Positions 43,621 to 51,078 of a stretch of 64,000 bases of DNA are shown in pieces. Within the stretch, counting starts at the first letter, position 1. Every line of letters begins with the position of its first letter. Both the position numbers and the translations under genes were made by a program. Where the stretch lies: assembly GCA_900542165.1 (NCBI GenBank), contig UQMM01000009.1, forward strand, positions 1 to 64,000, given 5' to 3'. The DNA comes from an uncultured Collinsella sp. GTDB taxonomy: Bacteria > Actinomycetota > Coriobacteriia > Coriobacteriales > Coriobacteriaceae. Below the pieces are notes generated by a model. That model did no database searches and was not told where the DNA came from. It saw nothing but the letters and a program-made list of their open reading frames with translations.

Positions 43621-43833
43621 CAGGGGTACCCCCTGCAGCGACGTGTAAAATCGCGAGTATTCTGCAAATTCCGCCGTTCCGGATGCCCCTCAGAGGCGAA
43701 AAAGCAAAAACAGCCCCCGTTTTAGCGTCGTCAGAGCCAAAACGGGGGCCGTTCCATGCTTCACCCAACTGGTAAAAGCCTTTACCTTGCTGAATACTCT
43801 CAATTTTGCACGGCGCAGGCGGGGGTACCTTTG
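43621..43833. repeat. Large imperfect inverted repeat around a terminator
   Basis: Left arm 43621-43668 and inverted right arm 43787-43833 share GGTACCCCC, CGTG-AAAAT and GAGTATTC blocks. Inside is a perfect 11-bp hairpin GCCCCCGTTTT (43713-43723) with AAAACGGGGGC (43739-43749), a bidirectional terminator between convergent tex and the aldolase gene. No gene is seen in 43611-43913. Confidence 0.65.
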
Positions 43834-43913
43834 CCCACGGCAGGATATGGAAGCCAAGCGCCAACCTACTGGCAAGCTCGTGTCGGCAGCCCACGGCGTA
43901 GCCAGTGTTCGCG

Positions 43914-44618
43914 TTACGGCAGAATATGGAAGCCCAAAGCGGCGATATCCTTGGCAAAGCCGCGGACGGTGTCGAGCGAGACCTCGTACGGGTCGCGGCC
44001 GATGTTCTTGCGCTTGGCCAGGATGCTGTTGGGCACCGTAATGATCTGGCAACCGCAGGCCTCGGCCTGGTAAATGTTGATGAGCTCGCGCGTGGACGCC
44101 CACAGGACCTCACAGTTGGGCTTGGCGGCGGCCTTCTTAACCGACTCCGTCATAAACGGAATGGGGTCGACGCCGGTGTCGGCGATGCGGCCGGCAAAGA
44201 GCGAGATGATGGACGGCGTCTCGGCGTCAACGGCTTCGACCATCTCATCGACCTGCGTAGGCGTAAAGATGGTAGTGACGTTGACCTTGATGCCGTCGGC
44301 GGAAAGCTTGCGGGCCAGCCCGGCGGTGGACTCGCCCTTGGTGGTCACGCACGGAATTTTGACGTAGACGTTCTCGGCCCAGGTAGCGATCTCGCGGGCC
44401 TCGACCTCCATAGTCTCGACGTCGTCGGCAAAGACCTCAAACGAGACGGACACATCGGTGATGTGAGCCAGGACCTCTTTGGCAAACGCGCGGTAATCCA
44501 TCACGCCGCCCTTCTTCATAAGGGACGGGTTGGTCGTGAAACCCTGAACGTTGCCGTTCTCGTACATGTCGAGCATGCCTTCGAGGTTTGCACCGTCAGC
44601 GAACACCTTGATTGCCAT
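43914..44618 (-). CDS. Transaldolase / fructose-6-phosphate aldolase-like protein
   Basis: A small single-domain class I aldolase of the TalB/FSA superfamily, making or cleaving keto-sugar phosphates in the pentose phosphate pathway. The 234-residue protein has FADGANLEGM, GFTTNPSLMKKGG, the Schiff-base Lys in VYVKIPC (near residue 84), and SLFAGRIADTG. It is longer than FSA (220) and lies in the transaldolase-like branch. ATG 44618 follows GAAAGGAA. The last codons are partly echoed 50 bases downstream (43845-43870). Confidence 0.85.
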   Translation of the reverse strand: MAIKVFADGANLEGMLDMYENGNVQGFTTNPSLMKKGGVMDYRAFAKEVLAHITDVSVSFEVFADDVETMEVEAREIATWAENVYVKIPCVTTKGESTAGLARKLSADGIKVNVTTIFTPTQVDEMVEAVDAETPSIISLFAGRIADTGVDPIPFMTESVKKAAAKPNCEVLWASTRELINIYQAEACGCQIITVPNSILAKRKNIGRDPYEVSLDTVRGFAKDIAALGFHILP

Positions 44619-44811
44619 CTGCCTGATTCCTTTCGTTAGCATACGGCCGATAAACTGCTAAACACTTTACCTACGTTTATCAAGGCGTGAACTGCGGTTT
44701 TTTATCTTCTCGGCGAACGGTATAAACACCTCAGTGTTTGGATTGATAAATCGATTGAGCATGCAAAAGCAAAGAGTCGCAGTTTGAGCAAACGTCAGAA
44801 CGCGGGATTCA

Positions 44812-45639
44812 TTAGATGAGGCCGAAATGCTGCATCGCTGTGACGGTGCCGTCGTGTGCGACATCATCGGTCACGTAGTCGGCGACCGCCTTGACCTCAG
44901 GCATGGCGTTGCCCATGGCGACAGCCGTCTCGACCGCAGCGAGCATGCCCAGGTCGTTACCCGAATCGCCGAAGCCAAAGGTGCGTGCGTTGCCGGTGCG
45001 ACCCAGGTATTCCAGCGCTCGCGCCACGCCCACGCCCTTGTCGATGCCCTTGGGGCTCAGCTCGCGATTCTGACCACCGGTGTTGCACAGCTCAAACTCG
45101 CGATCGATAAAGCCATCATCGTTGGCTACGCGAGCCAGGTCGCTCGCGACGATGCCTACCTTGCCCACGCGCAGACGGCCGTCGACGCGCATTTCCTCGG
45201 TGCTGTGCACCACAGAAGTGCCGATCAGAGACGACTGCTCAACACCCGCGGGTTCCAGGGCAAAAGTAGCCACGTTGGTCTCGAAAAAGGCTTCAATCCC
45301 TGCCGCGGCCATACGGCGTGCAAGCTCCTCAACAATGTCTTCGTCAAAGCAGTCCTCATACACCACGCGGCCCTCGACCTCGAGCGTGGCGCCCGCCATG
45401 GCAACGACGCCCGCGGGGTCGAGCGCACGCAAGCTATCGGCGATGAGCCACAGGGGGCGACCCGTGCAGATAAACGCCTTGTGTCCCGCGTCGCGCAGAC
45501 GATGAAACGCCTCGACGACCGCCTGCGAGGGGCGAACCGCCGAAAAGTCCTTGTCGGTCATGTTGTCGGGATCGAACGACGTCAGCGTGCCGTCCACGTC
45601 AAAAAAGAGCACAGCGGGTTCGGGACACGCATCAATCAT
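44812..45639 (-). CDS. HAD-superfamily phosphatase (Cof type)
   Basis: A cytoplasmic sugar-phosphate or flavin phosphatase of 275 residues. Motif I is FFDVDGTLT (about 12-20), motif II ICTGRP, motif III Lys in SPKGIDKG and motif IV GFGDSGNDLGML. The cap is the type IIB of Cof-like enzymes. The substrate is not identifiable. ATG 45639 follows GAAAGGAA. It is divergent from the rRNA methyltransferase gene. Confidence 0.9.
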   Translation of the reverse strand: MIDACPEPAVLFFDVDGTLTSFDPDNMTDKDFSAVRPSQAVVEAFHRLRDAGHKAFICTGRPLWLIADSLRALDPAGVVAMAGATLEVEGRVVYEDCFDEDIVEELARRMAAAGIEAFFETNVATFALEPAGVEQSSLIGTSVVHSTEEMRVDGRLRVGKVGIVASDLARVANDDGFIDREFELCNTGGQNRELSPKGIDKGVGVARALEYLGRTGNARTFGFGDSGNDLGMLAAVETAVAMGNAMPEVKAVADYVTDDVAHDGTVTAMQHFGLI

Positions 45640-45714
45640 ATGGGTTCCTTTCGAGGATAAGGGCAAACGAAGCATCCATCATATAATGGAGCGACGCAAC
45701 CAGAGAGGTCACCC

Positions 45715-48273
45715 ATGGAATTTTACGCAAGCTGCCCCGAAGGCTTTGAGTCCGCACTCGCCGATGAGCTTAAACGCCTCGGGCTTTCGCATGTTCGCCG
45801 GCTGAAGGGCCGCGCCACGTTTGAGGGCGAGCTCGAAGAAGGCTACCGCGCCTGTCTGTGGTCGCGCCTAGCGAGCCGCGTGTTTGCGGTGCTCGGGCGC
45901 TTTGAGGCGCAGGATGCCGATGAGCTGTACGATAGCGTTTACGACATCGCCTGGGAGAACATCGTCCGCCCCGGCGCCACCATTGCCATCACCGCCCGCG
46001 GCGTGACCGAGCAGCTGCGCAACACGCGCTTCTCGGCCCTGCGCGCCAAGGACGCGCTGTGCGACCGTCTGGCCGAGACCACGGGCCGTCGCGCCGATGT
46101 CGACGCTGCCGATCCCGACGTTCACCTGTTGCTTTCGCTGCGCCAGCGCCGCGCGAGCATCAGCCTGGACCTTTCGGGCGACCCGCTGTTCAAGCGCCTG
46201 CCGCCCGCGGCGACCCGTGCCGGCGAGGGTGCGCACGTGTTGCGCCCCGACTACGCCGCCCTGGTGCTGGCGCAGGTCGGCTGGACCGCACTGTGCGAGC
46301 GCGAGTTGACGGCCGACGATTACGAGAATGAAGCCCTTCCCACGCTAATCGATGCCTCGTGCGCCGGCGGCGGCCTGTTGCTGGAAGCCGTGAACATTCT
46401 GACCGACCGCGCCCCGGGCGCCGCACGCGAGCGCTGGGGCTTTGAGGGCTGGCAGCTGCACGACGCCGCTCTGTGGAAGCAGCTGCTTGCCGAGGCGCGC
46501 GAGCGCGAGGCGGCAGCGCGCGAGCGCGAGGCGTGCATCGTGGCCGTAGACATCGACCCCGCCGCCCGCAAGACCGCCGAGCGCATGGTCAAGTGTGCCG
46601 GCTACAAGCGCTTTGTCGATTTTTGCGCCGCCAAGTCCGGCACCGTGCTGGACCATGCGGGCGCTGTCGCCGGCGCCGCCGTGGTCGCAGACACCACTGA
46701 GACCCCGCTTTCGCTCATGCACGACGCCATGACGCTGGTCGGCGAGCTGCGCCGCGCGCCCGAGCTCGCTTCGGCACCGGTCGCCGCGCTCACCCGCGAT
46801 AGCCTTATGGCCCGCGCGCTCCACGCCGAGCCCAAGCGCTCGATCGCCGTCATGCCCAACAACGAGGAGGCGGCTATTGAGGTTTGGCCCTCGCTCGACC
46901 ACGCCGCCGCAGCGTTTGAGGCTGCGGCCAGCGCGGATGCCGAGGAGCAGACCGCAGACGCTCAAGACGAAGCCGCCGACGCCCTCATGCCCGAACCTAC
47001 CGCCGCACTCGACTTGGGCGACGGCAAGCCGCTGCCCGTGCTCATCCCGGAGTCCGAGCAGTTCGCCAACCGCCTGCGCAAGAACGCCCGTCTGCGTCGA
47101 AAGTGGGCAAAGCGCGAGAGCGTTAGCTGCTACCGCGTCTACGATGCCGACCTGCCCGACTACTCCGCCGCCATTGACCTGTACGAGGGCTGCCCGCAGA
47201 CGCCGGGCCGCTGGCTCGTCATCGCCGAGTACGCCGCGCCTAAGACCATCGATCCCGCGCTAGCCCAGGCCCGCATGCTCGACATCTTGGCCATCGCGCC
47301 GCGTATCCTTGGTGTTCCGGCCGAGCATGTGCACGCCAAGGCCCGCATGCGTTCGCGCGGCGGCTCGCAGTACGGTAAGCAGGGCGCCGGCAAGGGCGGC
47401 TCGGGCGAGCGCGCCAACATCGCGCGCCGTCGTCTGCCGCTCATCGAAGAGGGCGGACTCACCTTTGCCGTCAACTTTGACGATTATCTGGATGTGGGAA
47501 TCTTCCTGGACCACCGCGTCACCCGCAACCTGGTGCGCGAGCACGCCAAACAGGCGCGCCGCTTCCTCAACCTGTTCGCCTACACCGGTACCGCCACCTG
47601 CTATGCGGCAGACGGCGGCGTCGAGGAAACTGTGACGGTCGACCTTTCCAACACCTACCTGGACTGGGCCGAGCGCAACATGCGCCAGAACGGCTTTGTG
47701 GGTCCGCAGCATCACTTTGTGCGCGACGACGTGCTTGCCTGGATTCGCGACCAGCGCCAGACGCGCAACCGCTGGGACCTGATCTTTGTCGACCCACCCA
47801 CGTTTTCGAACTCGTCCAAGATGGGCCGCCGCACCTGGGACGTCCAGCGCGACCATGTTGAGCTTTTGGCCGGCGTATCGCGCCTGCTCGCACAGGGCGG
47901 ACATGCCATCTTTAGCTGCAACCTGCGCGGCTTCCGTCCCGAGACGCGCAAGCTCGCGCGTGCGGGCGTGGTGCTGGAGGACATTACGGCACAGACCATC
48001 CCCGAGGACTTCGCGCGCAACCAGAAGGTGCACCATTGCTATATCGTGCGCCGACTGCCCATCGAGGACGCCATGGCAGAGGTCGGCTTTAGCGCCGAGG
48101 AGATTGCCGAGCGCGTCGAGGAACTGCGTAACCCCGAGGCCCGCAAGCCCCGTGCGGCAGTGCCCGCGCACGCGCAGGCCGGCAACGGCAAGTCGAACTT
48201 TGCCGGCAAACCCTCTCCTGCCGGCAAGCCCAAAAAGAAGAAGTTCTACGCCAGCAAGCCCAAGGGCAAATAG
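45715..48273 (+). CDS. rlmKL: RlmKL-like 23S rRNA methyltransferase with a degenerate RlmL half
   Basis: Related to the bifunctional enzyme making m2G2445 (RlmL half) and m7G2069 (RlmK half). The 852 residues include an N-terminal THUMP region (about 45-160) and a first methyltransferase fold whose motif I reads LIDASCAGGGL (about 211) in place of D-P-x-C-G-S-G. The expected catalytic NPPY motif is missing, with VVADTTETPLS at about 323 instead. An acidic linker lies at 400-440. The C-terminal half is intact: FLNLFAYTGTATCYAADGG (about 617) and FVDPPTFSN (about 691). A Lys-rich tail ends the protein. The RlmK activity is the safer prediction. Confidence 0.85.
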   Translation: MEFYASCPEGFESALADELKRLGLSHVRRLKGRATFEGELEEGYRACLWSRLASRVFAVLGRFEAQDADELYDSVYDIAWENIVRPGATIAITARGVTEQLRNTRFSALRAKDALCDRLAETTGRRADVDAADPDVHLLLSLRQRRASISLDLSGDPLFKRLPPAATRAGEGAHVLRPDYAALVLAQVGWTALCERELTADDYENEALPTLIDASCAGGGLLLEAVNILTDRAPGAARERWGFEGWQLHDAALWKQLLAEAREREAAAREREACIVAVDIDPAARKTAERMVKCAGYKRFVDFCAAKSGTVLDHAGAVAGAAVVADTTETPLSLMHDAMTLVGELRRAPELASAPVAALTRDSLMARALHAEPKRSIAVMPNNEEAAIEVWPSLDHAAAAFEAAASADAEEQTADAQDEAADALMPEPTAALDLGDGKPLPVLIPESEQFANRLRKNARLRRKWAKRESVSCYRVYDADLPDYSAAIDLYEGCPQTPGRWLVIAEYAAPKTIDPALAQARMLDILAIAPRILGVPAEHVHAKARMRSRGGSQYGKQGAGKGGSGERANIARRRLPLIEEGGLTFAVNFDDYLDVGIFLDHRVTRNLVREHAKQARRFLNLFAYTGTATCYAADGGVEETVTVDLSNTYLDWAERNMRQNGFVGPQHHFVRDDVLAWIRDQRQTRNRWDLIFVDPPTFSNSSKMGRRTWDVQRDHVELLAGVSRLLAQGGHAIFSCNLRGFRPETRKLARAGVVLEDITAQTIPEDFARNQKVHHCYIVRRLPIEDAMAEVGFSAEEIAERVEELRNPEARKPRAAVPAHAQAGNGKSNFAGKPSPAGKPKKKKFYASKPKGK

Positions 48274-48278
48274 ACAAA

Positions 48279-48341
48279 GTTGCGGTGGAATAGTTCCTAA
48301 AAGCCTGGTAAAGGCCCAAACAGGAACTATTTCACCGCAAC
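48279..48341. terminator. Inverted repeat between convergent rlmKL and kdpE
   Basis: 20-base arms GTTGCGGTGGAATAGTTCCT (48279-48298) and complement at 48322-48341, one G-T wobble, 23-base loop. Placed five bases after the rlmKL stop. Likely a bidirectional terminator, though no T-run follows. Confidence 0.55.
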
Positions 48342-48366
48342 TCATATTGGGATGGCGGATGCCGAC

Positions 48367-49080
48367 CTATCCCTGGATGACCAATCGGTAACCAATACCC
48401 ACGTGCGTCTGGATATAGCGCGGATGCGCGGGGTCGGACTCAATCTTCTTGCGCAGCGTGCCCATAAAGACGCGCAGGCTCGCCAGGTCGCTCTTGGTTG
48501 CCGTGCCCCAAATCTCGTGCAGGATAAACTGGTGCGTCAGTACCTTGTCGGCGTTGTGCGCCAGCAGGCACAGGAGCTTATACTCGATCGGCGTCAGATG
48601 CAGCTCCTCGCCATCCATCGTGGCGATGCCGGCATCAAAATCGATATGCAGCTCACCGGTATCGAACGAGCCCTCGGAGACAACGCCACCCGTTTGTGCA
48701 TACGAAAGGCGCCTGAGCGTCGTGCGAATGCGCGCGAGCAGCTCCTCGACCGAAAACGGCTTGGTCAGGTAGTCGTCGGCACCGGCATCGAGCGCGCGAA
48801 TCTTGTCCGCGTCCTCGCTGCGCGCCGAGACCACGATGATCGGCATGCCCGACCATGCGCGCACCGACTCCACCACCTTGACGCCGTCCATATCGGGCAG
48901 GCCCAGATCGAGCAGCACAATGCTCGGCGCCTGCGACGAGGCGGCGGCGATGGCGGCATGGGCGGTCTCCACAGCCATATGGCGCAAGCCGTGCGCCTCG
49001 AGCGCGGCAACAATAAGATTGCGAACGGCGGGGTCGTCCTCAACGACCAAGATGAGCGGTTTTACGGCAGAGTTCGGCAC
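48367..49080 (-). CDS. kdpE: KdpE-like response regulator (OmpR family)
   Basis: A 237-residue two-component regulator. The receiver has VVEDDP (acidic pocket), LLDLGLPDMDG with the phosphoacceptor Asp (about 56) and SARSEDADK (Thr/Ser, then a Lys further on in YLTKPFS). The C-terminal winged helix has LTPIEYKLLCLLAHN and RVFMGTLRKKIESDP. GTG 49080 after AAGGAG starts the protein at PNSAVKPLILVVEDD. The paired sensor kinase stop lies four bases upstream, and kup follows upstream on the same strand, so control of potassium uptake is likely. Confidence 0.9.
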   Translation of the reverse strand: MPNSAVKPLILVVEDDPAVRNLIVAALEAHGLRHMAVETAHAAIAAASSQAPSIVLLDLGLPDMDGVKVVESVRAWSGMPIIVVSARSEDADKIRALDAGADDYLTKPFSVEELLARIRTTLRRLSYAQTGGVVSEGSFDTGELHIDFDAGIATMDGEELHLTPIEYKLLCLLAHNADKVLTHQFILHEIWGTATKSDLASLRVFMGTLRKKIESDPAHPRYIQTHVGIGYRLVIQG

Positions 49081-49084
49081 AGCG

Positions 49085-50710
49085 CTACTCCTTATCAAAC
49101 GAAACGTCGGCGGCGGGAAGTTCAATCGTAAAGACCGAACCGTGCGGGTCCGCCGCGGCAACCTCTATGCTACCGCCATGCGCCAACGCAATGGAACGGC
49201 AGAGCGAAAGACCCAGGCCAACGCTGCGGTGGCTGTCGGCCAGACCATGGTTGGCGGTATAGAACGACTCGAAGATCCGTTCGCGATCCTCGGGTGCGAT
49301 GCCCGGACCATCATCGGCCACCGAGCACGCCACGCGTCCATCGTCGACGCTAATCGAAATCATGATATGCGAGCCCGCGGGCGTATAGGTGATGGCGTTG
49401 TTCACCAGATTGACCACCAGCTGCACCATCAGGCGCGCATCGACATTGACGAGCGCCGGCTCATCGCACGCCACCACCTTAAGGTCGTGCTCGCGCACGG
49501 CCGGATTTACGTGGCGCAGCGCCTCCTCGACGATATCGTCCATGAGCTCGAGCGTGGTCGACAGGCGCATACCGCCACCCTCGAGCTTGGTGATGGCAAG
49601 CAGGTTCTCGACGGTGGCGTTGAGCCACAGCGCATCCGAGCGAATGGATAGAAGCAGGCCGCGGCGCGTCTGGGCATCGAGCACCGCGGTGCCGGTCGAG
49701 CCCTGATCGAGCAGGACATCGGCATTGCCCGAAATACTGGTGAGCGGCGTGCGCAGGTCGTGCGAGATGGAGCGCAGCAGGTTGGCGCGCAGCTGCTCAT
49801 TTTTGGCAAGCACCGCCGCTTCCTCGCGGGCCTCCATGGCGCGGGCGCGGTCGAGCGCCAGCTCGCCTTCGCTCACGATGGCATCGGCAAGTGTCCGCTC
49901 CTCATGCGTCAGCACGTCGGGCTCGGCAACGATAGCCAGCACGCCCACCACCGAGGCGGGGTCGCCCGAGCGGACGAAGCCGTCGCCCGTGCGAACCGTC
50001 AGGTAGATGCCATAAAACGCCGAGCCGCCATAGGTGGCATCGAGCGGCGTTCCCACATAAGCGGACGCCGAGAGCCGCGGCGGCATCTGCGGCGCCAGTT
50101 CGTGCACCGGCGCGGCATCGCCCACGGCCGTGTATGTCGCACGCGGCAGCAGGTCATCGCCCTCGGCGTCGGCGCTGTACCACACGACCGGACAGCCCGA
50201 AAGACGAGCCAGCTGCGTTGCCATGGCATGCACAATCTGCTGCTGATCGGCACACCGCTGCAGCATGCGGTTGGTCTCGAGCACCATATGCGTGCGACGG
50301 TCGCTGGCGGCAGCCTGTGCCAAGGCGCGGCGCAGGGCCAACGCAATCGAGCTCGACACAAGCGAGACCACAAACATGATGAAGAACATGCCGGGATAGA
50401 CGCGGTCGATAAACGACAGCGAGCAGCGCGGGTCGACAAACAAGAAGTTGTAGAGTGCCACGGCGACAGCCGAGCTCAGCAAGCAATACAGGCGACTCCA
50501 GGTAAAGAATGCGCACAGCTGAACGGCGAACACATAGACGATCATGATGCTCGGCGCGAGACCCGGATGGTCGAGCAGCGCGCCCACAATCGTCGCCGTG
50601 ACCAGCAGCCCCACCGACACGCAGGCGTCATACAGAGGAGTGCGGCGCGTCAGCGTTGTGCGCCGCCACCAAAAGCTATCGGCAATATCGCCGTCCGTAC
50701 GGACGTCCAT
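49085..50710 (-). CDS. kdpD: KdpD-like sensor histidine kinase lacking the N-terminal sensor domains
   Basis: A 541-residue membrane kinase. Four helices (about 27-120) form the KdpD membrane domain (DUF4118-like; FLFVDPRCSLSF), then a GAF-like domain (about 150-285), the H-box SISHDLRTPL (His about 315), and the ATPase N-box LVNNAITYTP, G1 DDGPGI and G2 GLGLSLC. Full KdpD has about 890 residues with a KdpD ATP-binding plus USP region before the membrane domain; that part is absent here. No kdpFABC genes are in view, so kup may be the target. Confidence 0.88.
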   Translation of the reverse strand: MDVRTDGDIADSFWWRRTTLTRRTPLYDACVSVGLLVTATIVGALLDHPGLAPSIMIVYVFAVQLCAFFTWSRLYCLLSSAVAVALYNFLFVDPRCSLSFIDRVYPGMFFIMFVVSLVSSSIALALRRALAQAAASDRRTHMVLETNRMLQRCADQQQIVHAMATQLARLSGCPVVWYSADAEGDDLLPRATYTAVGDAAPVHELAPQMPPRLSASAYVGTPLDATYGGSAFYGIYLTVRTGDGFVRSGDPASVVGVLAIVAEPDVLTHEERTLADAIVSEGELALDRARAMEAREEAAVLAKNEQLRANLLRSISHDLRTPLTSISGNADVLLDQGSTGTAVLDAQTRRGLLLSIRSDALWLNATVENLLAITKLEGGGMRLSTTLELMDDIVEEALRHVNPAVREHDLKVVACDEPALVNVDARLMVQLVVNLVNNAITYTPAGSHIMISISVDDGRVACSVADDGPGIAPEDRERIFESFYTANHGLADSHRSVGLGLSLCRSIALAHGGSIEVAAADPHGSVFTIELPAADVSFDKE

Positions 50711-50738
50711 CAGCGCCCCGCCCCCCTCTCAAAAACAA

Positions 50739-50790
50739 AAACCACCACAAAGGGACAGGCACCTTTGTAGTGGTTTCCCTTGTGGTGGTT
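50739..50790. repeat. Family E palindrome, copy E3 (extended)
   Basis: Arms AAACCACCACAAAGG (50739-50753) and CCTTTGTAGTGGTTT (50762-50776), 14/15 paired, around GACAGGCA; a further CCCTTGTGGTGGTT follows and could pair with the left arm instead. It lies between the small membrane protein and kdpD. Confidence 0.65.
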
Positions 50791-50822
50791 CCAAGTGTAA
50801 AGCCTTCTACGACCGGTGGTCG

Positions 50823-51017
50823 CTAGACAAACAGCACGTGCGCGAGCAGGGCACACACGCACACCGCTCCAAATACCAGTGCCACGATCGAAATTACGCG
50901 ATCGGCCATATCCATGTTGGCACGGTTCGTCAAAAACCGATCTTCGGCGGCGTCAGCGCGTGCCTCACGTACCAGCTCGGCAACCACCTCGCGGCCATCA
51001 AGCATCTTTGCATCCAT
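50823..51017 (-). CDS. Small single-helix membrane protein between kup and kdpD
   Basis: A 64-residue protein of unknown function. An amphipathic charged N-terminal half (VVAELVREARADAAEDRFL) is followed by one membrane helix at about 41-63 (VISIVALVFGAVCVCALLAH). I use ATG 51017, which has GGGGAGG at good spacing; ATG 51047 is an alternative. Its position between kup and kdpDE suggests a regulatory or accessory role in potassium uptake, which is inference only. Confidence 0.65.
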   Translation of the reverse strand: MDAKMLDGREVVAELVREARADAAEDRFLTNRANMDMADRVISIVALVFGAVCVCALLAHVLFV

Positions 51018-51078
51018 GTTTGCCTCCCCGGTCTCAATCTTGTCCATCGAAAACCAACTCCGTGCAACCCGTCGGCGC

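Noticed and set aside
41445..43667. A 740-codon frame opposite tex
   Set aside because: An antisense shadow; Tex domains are complete on the plus strand.
44667..44867. A small minus-strand frame between the aldolase and HAD genes
   Set aside because: It overlaps the HAD gene 3' end and has no initiation signal.
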